A stretch of DNA of 64,000 nt from Acidovorax sp. FHTAMBA (GTDB lineage Bacteria; Pseudomonadota; Gammaproteobacteria; Burkholderiales; Burkholderiaceae_C), in the NCBI RefSeq assembly GCF_038958875.1, contig NZ_CP152407.1:751501-815500 (forward strand), written 5' to 3'. Positions 9,842-18,420 of this stretch are shown piece after piece. Numbering within the stretch: the first letter of the stretch is position 1; every line of letters starts with the position of its first letter. The translations under genes were made by a program, and so were the position numbers. The notes beneath the pieces are model-generated. The model was given only the letters and a program-made list of their open reading frames with translations, searched no databases and was not told the DNA's origin.

Positions 9842-10569
9842 CCGCCTGGCTTGATACCCTGTTGTTTGGCATTTATCCCTATATCTGCCTGGCCGTCTTT
9901 TTCATTGGCAGCTGGGTGCGGTTTGACCGCGACCAGTACACATGGAAGAGCGATTCGTCGCAGCTGCTGCGCACCGGCAGCCTGCGCTGGGGCAGCAACC
10001 TGTTCCACATCGGCGTGCTGTACCTGTTCTTCGGGCATACCTTTGGCATGCTCACGCCACACTTCGTGTACGAGGCCTTCATCAGCGCTGGCACCAAGCA
10101 GATCATTGCCATGGTGACGGGCGGTATCGCGGGTGTGCTGGCCTTAATCGGCCTGTCCATCCTGCTGCACCGCCGCCTGTCGGACCCGCGCATCCGCGCC
10201 ACCTCCAAGACCAGCGACATCCTGATCCTGGTGTTGTTGTGGTTGCAACTGGCGCTGGGCCTGGCCACCATTCCACTGTCTGCCCAGCATCTGGACGGTT
10301 CCATGATGATGAAACTGGCCGAGTGGGCCCAGCGCGTGGTGACCTTCCGCAGCGGTGGTGTGGAGTTGCTTGCAGAAGCCGGCTGGATCTTCAAGGCCCA
10401 TATGTTCCTGGGCATGACGATCTTCCTGGTCTTCCCGTTCACACGACTCGTGCATGTGTGGAGCGGCTTCGGCACCCTGGCATACCTGCTGCGCCCTTAC
10501 CAGGTGGTGCGTGCGCGCCGAATGAACCTTCCGGCCGGCCACATGCAGTCGCAGGACCGCCGCGCCTGA
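9838..10569 (+). CDS. narI: nitrate reductase cytochrome b subunit (gamma)
   Basis: NarI is the membrane anchor that oxidises quinol on the periplasmic side and passes electrons through two b haems to NarH. Its 243 residues give five hydrophobic segments. Histidines placed for haem binding are visible in NLFHIGVLYLFFGHTFG (helix 2) and in KAHMFLGMTIFLVFPFTRLVHVWSG (helix 5). The start overlaps narJ by four bases, with AGAAGGAG a few bases upstream. It closes the narGHJI set; the parvulin gene follows 25 bp later. Confidence 0.97.
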   Translation: MTAWLDTLLFGIYPYICLAVFFIGSWVRFDRDQYTWKSDSSQLLRTGSLRWGSNLFHIGVLYLFFGHTFGMLTPHFVYEAFISAGTKQIIAMVTGGIAGVLALIGLSILLHRRLSDPRIRATSKTSDILILVLLWLQLALGLATIPLSAQHLDGSMMMKLAEWAQRVVTFRSGGVELLAEAGWIFKAHMFLGMTIFLVFPFTRLVHVWSGFGTLAYLLRPYQVVRARRMNLPAGHMQSQDRRA

Positions 10570-10594
10570 ACCCCATCATTGCAAGGAGTACCCC

Positions 10595-11539
10595 ATGAGC
10601 GGATGTGGAACCGGGAGCTGCGGATGCAGCTCCACAGACAGCAGTGCGTCGGCAGCCCCGGCCAGCACGTTGACCCCCACGCAGACAGCGGCCTATGAGG
10701 CACTGGCGGCAACGATGGGCCAGGCACCCTCGATGGCTGCACGGCAGTTCGATGCCGTGAGCCCCGGCGGTGCTGTGGCAGGGATAGCGCGCATCAACGG
10801 CATCGCCCTCAATGCAGCCAACGAGCTGCTCGATGAAGAAACCCTGCGCCAGCGGGCCTGCACCGAGCTGCTGCGCCAGGCCGCCCAGCAGGCGGGTTTG
10901 CTTTCTGCGGATGATGTTCCGGGTGTTCAAGGGGCAATCAGCGCCGAGGCGTCCCATGCCATCGAGCAGCTGCTGGACCGCGAACTGCAGGTTCCGGAGC
11001 CGTCGGAAGAGGCTTGTCGCCGATACCACGATGCTCACCCTGCAGCGCATGCGCAGGGCGAGCGTGTTCAGTTGCGCCATGTGCTTTTTGCCGTGACGCC
11101 GGGTGTGGATGTGAAACAACTGCGCCTGCGCGCCGAGGCCATGCTGATCGAGCTGCGCTGTGCGGACGATGGAGGGGCAAAGTTCTCCGAGGCGGCGGCG
11201 CAGTGGTCCAACTGCCCGAGTGGCCAGCAGGGCGGAGACCTGGGCTGGCTCACCCGTGGGGACTGCGCGCCCGAGTTTGCCCGCGAAGTGTTTGGCAGTG
11301 CCGAGATCGGCGTGCTGGCACGTCTGGTGCACAGCCGTTTTGGCTTGCATGTGGTGGAGGTGGTAGCGCGCGACCCGGGGCAGCAGCCCGCGTTCGAGGA
11401 AGTGCGCCAGGCTATCGCACTCACGCTGCGCCAGCAGACGTGGGTGAATGCCTTGCGCCAGTACCTGCAGCTGCTGGCGGGCGCTGCCGTGGTGGAAGGC
11501 GTTGCACTGGATGCGGCCGATTCGCCCCTGGTGCAGTAA
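10595..11539 (+). CDS. parvulin-type peptidyl-prolyl isomerase of the nar cluster
   Basis: This 314-residue protein contains a PpiC/parvulin rotamase domain at about residues 145-260 (RVQLRHVLFAV ... KFSEAAAQWSNCPSGQQGGDLGWLTRG ... GLHVVEVV) that would catalyse proline cis/trans isomerisation. It has no signal peptide. The N-terminus is unusual: MSGCGTGSCGCSS holds three cysteines (4, 9, 11), which could bind a metal or cluster. An NifM-like role in maturing the cytoplasmic NarGH complex is suggested by its position 25 bp after narI and by lack of a leader, but this is inference. AAGGAG precedes the ATG. Confidence 0.85.
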   Translation: MSGCGTGSCGCSSTDSSASAAPASTLTPTQTAAYEALAATMGQAPSMAARQFDAVSPGGAVAGIARINGIALNAANELLDEETLRQRACTELLRQAAQQAGLLSADDVPGVQGAISAEASHAIEQLLDRELQVPEPSEEACRRYHDAHPAAHAQGERVQLRHVLFAVTPGVDVKQLRLRAEAMLIELRCADDGGAKFSEAAAQWSNCPSGQQGGDLGWLTRGDCAPEFAREVFGSAEIGVLARLVHSRFGLHVVEVVARDPGQQPAFEEVRQAIALTLRQQTWVNALRQYLQLLAGAAVVEGVALDAADSPLVQ

Positions 11540-11562
11540 CTGCACTGCCGACTGACCGCACC

Positions 11563-12243
11563 ATGCCCGACGAATTGCTTGACCGATTGCGCCGCTTTCA
11601 CGACGACGCGTTTCCCCAGTACCGCGAGCAGTTCAAGACGCTGGTGGATGAGGGGCAGCATCCCACCACCCTGTTTATCGGCTGCTCCGACTCGCGCCTG
11701 GTGCCCTACCTGCTGACTGGCGCGGGCCCGGGTGAGCTGTTTCTGGTGCGCAACGTGGGGGCCTTTGTGCCGCCTTACGACGGCTCACACGGCCACCACG
11801 GCACCACGGCGGCCATCGAGTTCGCGGTGCTCAACCTGCACGTCAGCCGCATCGTCGTGTGCGGCCACAGTCACTGTGGGGCTATCAAGGCGATGTATGG
11901 TGAGGTTTCGCCCGAGGCGCCCAACCTGGACCGATGGCTGGACCTGGGGCGCGAAGCCCTGCTGCCCATGCAGGTGGGGCCCGAGGTGCTGCGGCGCACC
12001 GAGCAGCGCGCCGTGGTGCTGCAGCTGGAGCGCCTGATGGAGTACCCCATGGTGCGCAGCCGGGTGCAGTCGGGTCAGATCAGCCTGCACGGCTGGCACT
12101 ATGTGATCGAAGAAGGAGAAGTGCATGTGTTTGATGTCAAGACGGGCGGCTTCGTGCCGGCCTCGCGGGCTGACAACAGCGGCACCGGTCCTTACCACCC
12201 GTATGTGGAGCACGACGGGCAGGTACTTCTGGACGAGCTTTGA
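11563..12243 (+). CDS. beta-class carbonic anhydrase
   Basis: This cytoplasmic zinc enzyme interconverts CO2 and bicarbonate. All beta-class signature residues are present in 226 residues: Cys41, Asp43 and Arg45 in IGCSDSRLVP, and His102 with Cys105 in VVCGHSHCG, giving the Cys-His-Cys zinc site and the Asp-Arg dyad. The ATG lies 23 bp after the isomerase gene with no obvious strong ribosome site (ACTGACCGCACC), so coupling to upstream translation is possible. Its place in the nar block suggests a role in bicarbonate supply or pH balance during anaerobic growth, which is inference. Confidence 0.93.
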   Translation: MPDELLDRLRRFHDDAFPQYREQFKTLVDEGQHPTTLFIGCSDSRLVPYLLTGAGPGELFLVRNVGAFVPPYDGSHGHHGTTAAIEFAVLNLHVSRIVVCGHSHCGAIKAMYGEVSPEAPNLDRWLDLGREALLPMQVGPEVLRRTEQRAVVLQLERLMEYPMVRSRVQSGQISLHGWHYVIEEGEVHVFDVKTGGFVPASRADNSGTGPYHPYVEHDGQVLLDEL

Positions 12244-12339
12244 CCTTGCCGGGTATTTTTCGCGGTAGTCCGTGGTGAATACGCCCTGCTTGATGGAACG
12301 CAAGACCCCACCGGCGTGAAACCCAAATCATCGGCCCCC

Positions 12340-15300
12340 ATGAAACGCGAACCCCAGCCCCCCCTCAAACCTACCGCCCCCCTGCAGCCCATCAGCCTGG
12401 ATGTTCTGCGGGAGAAATACCTCAAACCCGGCGAAACCACGGCCGACGAGCTGTACCAGCGCGTGGCGCGGGCCCTGGCCTCGGTCGAAAAGCCGGAGCT
12501 GCGAGAAAAATACGAGGTCCTGTTCCTTGCCAACCTCAAGGCCGGCGCCATCGGTGCGGGCCGCATCATGAGCGCAGCGGGCACCGATATCCAGGCCACG
12601 CTCATCAACTGCTTCGTGCAGCCCGTGGGCGACTGCATCCAGGGCGTGGACGATGAGGGCTTTCCGGGCATCTACGAAGCCCTGCGCGAGGCGGCCGAGA
12701 CCATGCGTCGTGGCGGTGGCGTGGGCTACGACTTCTCCCGCATCCGTCCCAAGGGCGCGCAGGTGAAGGCCACAGCCTCCATGGCCTCGGGGCCGTGCAG
12801 CTACATGAACGTGTTCGACCAGTCCTGCTCAACCGTGGAAAGCGCGGGCGCACGCCGGGGCGCGCAGATGGGCGTGCTGCGCATCGACCATCCCGATGTG
12901 CACGAGTTCATCACTGCCAAGCGCACGCCCGGCCGCTGGAACAACTTCAACGTGTCGGTGGGTGTGTCGGACGAGTTCATCCAGGCCGTTCAGAACAACG
13001 CACCGTGGGAGCTGGTGCACAAGGCCCGCCCCGGCGCCACCCTGCTGGCCCAGGGAGCCCGCCAGCGCGCCGATGGCCTGTGGGTGTATGCCACCGTGCC
13101 CGCGCGCGAGTTGTGGGACACGATCATGAAGTCGGCCTACGATTTTGCCGAGCCGGGCATCCTGTTTTTGGGGCGCATCAACGAAGACAACAACCTGCAT
13201 TACTGCGAAGACATTGCGGCGACCAACCCCTGCGTCACTGCCGACACCTGGGTGATGACCTCCGAGGGCCCGGCGCAAGTGGCCGACCTGGTGGGCAAGC
13301 CGTTTGCTGCCGTGGTGGACGGGCGTGCCTACCGCGTGGAAAGCCAGGGGTTCTTCAAAACGGGCACCAAGCCTGTGCTGGAGCTGCAAACCCGCGATGG
13401 GCACTCGCTGCGCCTGACGGCAGACCACCGTGTGCGCCGCGTGGCGCGCAAAACCCGTTATTGCCTTGAGGTGGAATGGACGCCAGCAGCTCAACTACAG
13501 CCTGGCGATGAGGTGCTGCTTCACGACCACCGGGCTTTTGCGGGCTGGGGCGGTGCGGGAACGCAGGAGGAGGGCTACCTGCTCGGCCTGTTGATTGGCG
13601 ACGGAACGCTCAAGGCAGACAAGGCCGTGATTTCGGTGTGGGCCCCTGAACTCAAAGCCGTGGGGCAGGGCACCATGGCTTTCGCCGCCACCGGGGCGGA
13701 CGGCATCATGCGGGCCGCCACCGCGGCGGCGGCCACGTTGCCGCACCGTGCGGATTTCAAAGGGTTTCAGCGCCCTGTGGCGGGGCGTGGCGAGGTTCGC
13801 CTGGCCAGTGCGGCGCTGTGGAAGCTCGCACATGAGATGGGCATGGCGCCAGGTCACAAGATCATCACGGCCACCATGGAGAAGCAATCTTCTGCCTTTG
13901 CGCAGGGGCTGCTGTCGGGGTTGTTCGACGCCGACGGCTCGGTGCAGGGTACGCAGGACAAAGGGGTGAGTGTGCGTTTGTCGCAGAGCGACGATGCGCT
14001 GTTGCAAACCGTGCAACGCATGCTTGTGCGCATGGGGATTGTGTCCACGCTATACCGGAACCGCCGCATTGCGGGAACGCGCGACTTGCCCAATGGCAAA
14101 GGCAGCATGCAGTCCTACCTCACCCGGGCGCAGCATGAGCTGGTCATCAGTGGTGACAACCTTGAGTTGTTTGCCGAGCGTGTCGGCTTTTGCGACACGG
14201 AGAAATCAGCGCGCCTGCAGGAAGGGCTGGCGCAATACCAGCGTGCGCTCAATCGCGAACGCTTTACCGCTACTGTGCAGGCGCTGGTCGATGCGGGAAT
14301 GGAGGATGTGTACGACGTCACCGTGGCTGATGTGCATGCCTTCGATGCCAATGGCCTGGTGGTCCACAACTGTGGCGAGCAGCCACTCCCGTCGTATGGC
14401 TGCTGTGACCTGGGGCCCATCATCCTCACCCGCTTTGTGCGCCACCCCTTCGGTTTTGGGGGTGTGGCCGCGTTTGACTTTGACGCATTCACCCAGGCCG
14501 TGGCGCTGCAGGTGCGCGCGCTCGACAACGTGCTCGATGTGACCTACTGGCCCTTGCCGCAGCAGCGCGACGAGGCCATGGCCAAGCGGCGCATTGGCGT
14601 GGGTTTTACCGGCATGGGCAACACGCTGGCCATGCTGTGCCTGCGCTACGACCTGCCCGAGGGCCGCACGATGGCGGCACGCATTGCCGAGTGCATGCGC
14701 GATGCGGCCTATGCCGCATCGGTGGACCTGGCGCGCGAGAAAGGCGTGTTCCCGAAGTTCGACGCCAGGGGCTATCTGGCCGAAGGCACCTTCGCCAGCC
14801 GCCTGCCGGAGTCGCTCAAGGCGGCCATCCACCAGCACGGCATCCGCAACAGCCACCTGCTGTCCATCGCGCCCACGGGCACGGTGAGCCTGGCCTTTGC
14901 CGACAACGCCTCCAACGGCATCGAACCACCGTTTTCGTGGATGTACAAGCGCAAAAAGCGCGAGTCCGACGGCAGCACCTCCGAATACGCGGTGGAAGAC
15001 CACGCCTGGCGCCTGTACCGCGAGCTGGGCGGCGATGTCAATGTGTTGCCGGACTATTTCGTCTCGGCCCTCGCCATGCCCGCCGAAGGCCACATCGCCA
15101 TGATGGAGGCCGTGCAGCCCTTTGTGGACACCGCCATTTCCAAAACCGTCAACATTCCCGCCGACTATCCGTACGAAGGGTTCAAGGACCTGTATCTGCA
15201 GGCCTGGCGCGCCAAGCTCAAGGGCCTGGCCACCTACCGGCCCAACAGCATTCTGGGTTCGGTACTCGAAACGCATGCAGAAGCTGCACCAGCGCCTGCT

Positions 15301-15927
15301 GCCGTGGCAGCGCCCGCGCCCGCCGCGCCGCCTGTGGACCCCATGCGCACCGTGATCGAAAGCCGCCCACAAGGGGGCCTCTCGGCGGTGGCAGAGAAGC
15401 TTGAATACTGGACGCAGGAAGGCCACAAGACCCTGTACCTCATCGTGTCCTTCCTGCCCGTGCCCACCGGCGTGGGCAACGGTACGGTGGACCGCGCCAT
15501 CGAGTTCTTCATGCCCGTGGGCCAGAGCGGCGAGTCGCAGCAGTGGATCACGTCCAGCATGCGCATGCTGTCTCTGGCGGCACGGGGCGGCTTTCTGGAG
15601 CGGGCGCTGTCGGACATGCGCAAGGTCGCCTGGGACCGCGGCCCGGTGCGTCTGGGCACACACCGCAAGGACGACGGCACGCTGGTGCCCATGTGGCACG
15701 ACTCCGAAGTGGCGGCCATGGCCTTCGCCATCCAGAATATTCTGGCGCGCCGTGTGTCCGACCCGGTGCAGCAGCAACTGCCGCTGGATGAACCCGCACC
15801 CTCACCCCTGGCGGTGCCGCAGGCCATGGCGGGCAAAAAATGCACCGAGTGCGGAGCCCATGCCGTGATACGCAAGGACGGGTGTGACTACTGCACCCAG
15901 TGCGGCCATCTGGGAAGCTGTGGGTGA
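12340..15927 (+). CDS. nrdJ: adenosylcobalamin-dependent (class II) ribonucleotide reductase precursor with intein
   Basis: This enzyme reduces ribonucleotides using an adenosylcobalamin-derived thiyl radical and needs no oxygen. The precursor has 1195 residues; removing the intein (298-677) leaves 815. Class II features include Cys91 of the redox pair (LINCFVQPVGD), RRGGGVGYDFSRIRP, the thiyl-radical motif NP-CGEQPLPSYG split by the intein, and SHLLSIAPTGTVSLAF. The C-terminus has an Ala/Pro linker, a TSCPD-type domain and a Cys-rich tail (CTECG ... CDYCTQCG) that probably serves as the redox shuttle. The ATG was preferred over a GTG 24 bp upstream; neither has a strong ribosome site. The enzyme would keep DNA precursors available during nitrate respiration. 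Confidence 0.95.
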   Translation: MKREPQPPLKPTAPLQPISLDVLREKYLKPGETTADELYQRVARALASVEKPELREKYEVLFLANLKAGAIGAGRIMSAAGTDIQATLINCFVQPVGDCIQGVDDEGFPGIYEALREAAETMRRGGGVGYDFSRIRPKGAQVKATASMASGPCSYMNVFDQSCSTVESAGARRGAQMGVLRIDHPDVHEFITAKRTPGRWNNFNVSVGVSDEFIQAVQNNAPWELVHKARPGATLLAQGARQRADGLWVYATVPARELWDTIMKSAYDFAEPGILFLGRINEDNNLHYCEDIAATNPCVTADTWVMTSEGPAQVADLVGKPFAAVVDGRAYRVESQGFFKTGTKPVLELQTRDGHSLRLTADHRVRRVARKTRYCLEVEWTPAAQLQPGDEVLLHDHRAFAGWGGAGTQEEGYLLGLLIGDGTLKADKAVISVWAPELKAVGQGTMAFAATGADGIMRAATAAAATLPHRADFKGFQRPVAGRGEVRLASAALWKLAHEMGMAPGHKIITATMEKQSSAFAQGLLSGLFDADGSVQGTQDKGVSVRLSQSDDALLQTVQRMLVRMGIVSTLYRNRRIAGTRDLPNGKGSMQSYLTRAQHELVISGDNLELFAERVGFCDTEKSARLQEGLAQYQRALNRERFTATVQALVDAGMEDVYDVTVADVHAFDANGLVVHNCGEQPLPSYGCCDLGPIILTRFVRHPFGFGGVAAFDFDAFTQAVALQVRALDNVLDVTYWPLPQQRDEAMAKRRIGVGFTGMGNTLAMLCLRYDLPEGRTMAARIAECMRDAAYAASVDLAREKGVFPKFDARGYLAEGTFASRLPESLKAAIHQHGIRNSHLLSIAPTGTVSLAFADNASNGIEPPFSWMYKRKKRESDGSTSEYAVEDHAWRLYRELGGDVNVLPDYFVSALAMPAEGHIAMMEAVQPFVDTAISKTVNIPADYPYEGFKDLYLQAWRAKLKGLATYRPNSILGSVLETHAEAAPAPAAVAAPAPAAPPVDPMRTVIESRPQGGLSAVAEKLEYWTQEGHKTLYLIVSFLPVPTGVGNGTVDRAIEFFMPVGQSGESQQWITSSMRMLSLAARGGFLERALSDMRKVAWDRGPVRLGTHRKDDGTLVPMWHDSEVAAMAFAIQNILARRVSDPVQQQLPLDEPAPSPLAVPQAMAGKKCTECGAHAVIRKDGCDYCTQCGHLGSCG
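13231..14370 (+). other. intein with LAGLIDADG homing endonuclease, in frame in nrdJ
   Basis: The 380-residue insert begins with Cys1 (CVTADTWVMTSEG, block A) and ends VVHN before the extein Cys. Block B is visible as LRLTADHRVRRV with the Thr and His of the splicing site. The dodecapeptides LLGLLIGDG and LSGLFDADG each keep their catalytic Asp, so the endonuclease may be active. Block F/G is VYDVTVADVHAFDANGLVVHN with penultimate His and terminal Asn. Splicing joins NP to CGEQPLP, placing the +1 Cys as the catalytic radical cysteine of the reductase. Boundaries are set by Cys1 and His-Asn/Cys and are firm. Confidence 0.96.
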
Positions 15928-17258
15928 CCCAGGCACGGCCCTCCATCCCTATCCGCACGGCTTCGGGCAAACCCTCCGCGCAGGCGCTTGCGCAGATGGA
16001 CAAACGCTGGCGCTGGCGTTATGTGATGCTGGCGCCCCACCGGCTGGGCTTCTTGCTGGCGATGGTGGTGCTGGTGGCTTCCGGCGTGTGGTGGGCGCTG
16101 GTGCAGCTCGATCGCTCTACAGCATGGCTGGGGATGTCGGCCGCGGTGTCGCCCACGCTGGCGCACTCCGCGGTGATGGCGTTTGGTTTTATTCCGCTGT
16201 TCTTTTCAGGCTTTCTGTTCACCGCAGGCCCCAAGTGGCTGGGCGTGCAGCCCTTGCCGGTACAGACGCTGCAATACCCGCTGTTGGCGCAGGCGCTGGG
16301 CTGGCTGCTGTGGCTCGCAGGCGCGTACCTGCAGGCGTGGGTGGCTTATGGCGGGCTCGCGCTGGCGTGCGCGGGGCTGTTGTGGATGAGCGCGCGGTTC
16401 TGGGGCCTTGTGCGGTTGAGCCGGGCGCAAGACCAGCTGCACGCGCGTGTGATTGCCTGTGCGTGTGCGCTGGGGTCCGTCAGCCTGGCGGGTTTGTGGC
16501 TGAGCCTGGTCGGCGGGCAGGGGGCGCTGGCGCGCGTCTGGGTGTTCACGGGGCTCTGGGGGTTTGTGGTCGTGGTGTATGTGACGGTGGCGCACCGCAT
16601 GATCCCGTTCTTCACGTCCAGCGCCATGCCCATGGTGCAGTCCTGGCGGCCGTTCTGGGTGCTGTGGCTCATGCTGGCGGCAGCGTTGATGCAGGTGCTG
16701 GCCGCGTGGCTGGAGTGGGCGGGAGTTTCCGCCAGCCGGGCGGGGCCTGTCTGGGGGCTGTTGCATGGCACGCTGCAACTGGCGGTGGGGGGTATCCTGA
16801 TCTGGCTTGCCGTGGTGTGGGGGCTGGTGCAAAGCCTCAAGAACAAGTTGCTGGCCATGCTGCACATCGGATTTCTGTGGCTGGGGGTTGCTTTTCTGCT
16901 CGGGGGCGCGGCGCAGTGGCTGGCCTGGGGGCTGGGCCTGGGCGGTCTGGCGCTGGGGGCGCTGCATGGGCTCACCATGGGGTGCCTGGCCTCGCTGATG
17001 CTGGCCATGGTCACGCGGGTCTCCTGCGGCCACAGCGGCCGCGCGTTGGTGGCCGACCGCATTGCGTGGTCGCTGTTCTGGCTGCTGCAGGTGTGCACCG
17101 TGCTGCGGATTGCCGCTACGGTGCCCGGTGTTCCCGGCGCTGTCACGCTCTGGCTCCTGCCGTTGGCTGCGGTGCTGTGGGCTGGCACCATGGGGGTCTG
17201 GGGTACACGCCTTGGCCGGTGGTATGGCTGCCTGCGGGCCGATGGTCGCCCGGGCTAA
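15924..17258 (+). CDS. nnrS: NnrS family membrane protein
   Basis: NnrS proteins are haem- and copper-containing membrane proteins linked to nitric oxide metabolism and tolerance in denitrifiers. The 444-residue product has about 12 hydrophobic segments and the family motifs MLAPHRLGFLLA near the start, FSGFLFTAGPKWLG and VAHRMIPFFTSS. I chose the GTG that overlaps the nrdJ stop codon (GTGA), because GGGAAG lies about 7 nt upstream; an ATG 72 bp further on is possible. Its place after nitrate reductase and class II reductase fits protection against NO formed from nitrite. Overlap with nrdJ implies a shared transcript. Confidence 0.9.
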   Translation: MTQARPSIPIRTASGKPSAQALAQMDKRWRWRYVMLAPHRLGFLLAMVVLVASGVWWALVQLDRSTAWLGMSAAVSPTLAHSAVMAFGFIPLFFSGFLFTAGPKWLGVQPLPVQTLQYPLLAQALGWLLWLAGAYLQAWVAYGGLALACAGLLWMSARFWGLVRLSRAQDQLHARVIACACALGSVSLAGLWLSLVGGQGALARVWVFTGLWGFVVVVYVTVAHRMIPFFTSSAMPMVQSWRPFWVLWLMLAAALMQVLAAWLEWAGVSASRAGPVWGLLHGTLQLAVGGILIWLAVVWGLVQSLKNKLLAMLHIGFLWLGVAFLLGGAAQWLAWGLGLGGLALGALHGLTMGCLASLMLAMVTRVSCGHSGRALVADRIAWSLFWLLQVCTVLRIAATVPGVPGAVTLWLLPLAAVLWAGTMGVWGTRLGRWYGCLRADGRPG

Positions 17259-17277
17259 GACTTTTCCAGGAGCTGAA

Positions 17278-17955
17278 ATGGCTGTCATTCCCTGGCCTCT
17301 GAGCCCCGCTGCAAAAACACTGCCCCCGGCTGCACGCCCGCCGGTGGCTGACGATGTGGCGGGCATGGCGGCAGCGTTGATCCAGTCGCGCCAGACCATC
17401 TTGCCCAAGCGCCTGGGCGCCCCGGGCCCGGGCACCACCGAGCTGGCCCAGATTCTGGGGGCGGCGGCCCATGCGCCCGACCACGGCCAGATCCTGCCCT
17501 GGCGTTTCATCGTGGTTCCGCAAGCCTCGCGCCCGCCGCTGGCCGAGGTGTTTGCCCAGGCGTTGCTGGAGCGCGACCCTGGCGCTACGACCGTGCAGGC
17601 CGAGCAGGCGCGCGAAAAGGCCTACCGCGCTCCGGTGTTGCTGCTCGCCGTGGTCGATGCCGCGCGTGGCGATGCCGACATCGACCTGGCAGAGCGCACG
17701 GTTTCCGCGGGTTGCGCCGTGCAGAACATGCTGCTCATGGCCACGGCCCAGGGCTATGGTTCGGCATTGACCAGCGGCAAGGCGCTCAAGTCGGCCAGCC
17801 TGCGTGCGCTGTTCCGGCTCGCCCCGTCAGAGCATGCGCTGTGCTTCATCAGCATCGGCACCGTACATTCACGCAAGGCTGCGCGCGCGCGGCCGCCCGC
17901 TGAGGCCTATGTCAGCACGCTGGATGCCCAGCACGGCGTAGTGCCTGGTTTCTGA
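17278..17955 (+). CDS. YdjA-like nitroreductase family protein
   Basis: This 225-residue protein belongs to the FMN-dependent nitroreductase superfamily, closest in pattern to the short YdjA subgroup. After a roughly 30-residue leader it shows IQSRQTILPKRLGAPGPG, then AAAHAPDHGQILPWRFIVV (the PDHG-xx-PW signature) and the C-terminal SAGCAVQNMLLMATAQGYGSAL helix region. Substrate is unknown; NAD(P)H-driven reduction of nitro compounds or quinones is typical. CCAGGAGCTGAA before the ATG sets the start. It follows nnrS by 19 bp and so may share its transcript. Confidence 0.85.
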   Translation: MAVIPWPLSPAAKTLPPAARPPVADDVAGMAAALIQSRQTILPKRLGAPGPGTTELAQILGAAAHAPDHGQILPWRFIVVPQASRPPLAEVFAQALLERDPGATTVQAEQAREKAYRAPVLLLAVVDAARGDADIDLAERTVSAGCAVQNMLLMATAQGYGSALTSGKALKSASLRALFRLAPSEHALCFISIGTVHSRKAARARPPAEAYVSTLDAQHGVVPGF

Positions 17956-18006
17956 TTTCCTTTTTTTTCCTGCTTTCCTCCTATTCCCCGACTGCGAGAC
18001 TTGTTC

Positions 18007-18420
18007 ATGGATATTTCCAGCTTTGACGATTTGCTCCAGGCCGCACGCATGCAGCCAGAACCCCAGCGCCTTCTGTTTGTTTTTGCAGCGGTGGAACTGC
18101 CCGACGACGCCACCCCTGCGCAGCGCGCACGCTTTGAAGCCGGGCAGGGCGGGGCGCTGGTGCCGCTGATGTGCGTGGACAAGACGCCGCAGGAGCTGCC
18201 ATCCTTCGCTGCGCTGGTGGAGGAAGCGCGCCAGTTCACGGCGCCCGGCCACGACTGGGCCATGGTGTTTGCGGCTGCGATGTCGGGCACCCTGAACAAG
18301 GCGCCCACCAGCGCCGATGCCGAAGCACCGCTGCAGCGCATGGTGGATTCCATCAAGGCCGGCGCCCATGGCGCCTACATTCCGTTTGACCGCCAGGGCC
18401 AACCGGTGCGGTTTGGGTGA
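18007..18420 (+). CDS. conserved hypothetical protein, 137 residues
   Basis: I recognise this protein only as a small Burkholderiales family often listed in annotations as a ribonucleotide reductase alpha subunit. It has none of the cysteine, radical or nucleotide motifs of that enzyme, so the name is not supported. The sequence is soluble and moderately acidic with FDDLLQAARMQPEPQRLLFVF at the start, a GGALVPLMCVDKTP segment around residue 55, and AAMSGTLNKAPTSADAE near 100. Its stop codon overlaps the start of the hemerythrin gene by four bases, implying coupled translation and perhaps a shared function in oxygen or NO response. The function is unknown. Confidence 0.75.
   Translation: MDISSFDDLLQAARMQPEPQRLLFVFAAVELPDDATPAQRARFEAGQGGALVPLMCVDKTPQELPSFAALVEEARQFTAPGHDWAMVFAAAMSGTLNKAPTSADAEAPLQRMVDSIKAGAHGAYIPFDRQGQPVRFG

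Noticed and set aside
12244..12339. Cobalamin riboswitch before the B12-dependent reductase
   Set aside because: The 96-bp gap is too short and lacks a B12-box-like conserved core.
18007..18420. Ribonucleotide reductase alpha subunit
   Set aside because: At 137 residues it lacks all catalytic and allosteric motifs; the real enzyme is the class II gene at 12340.
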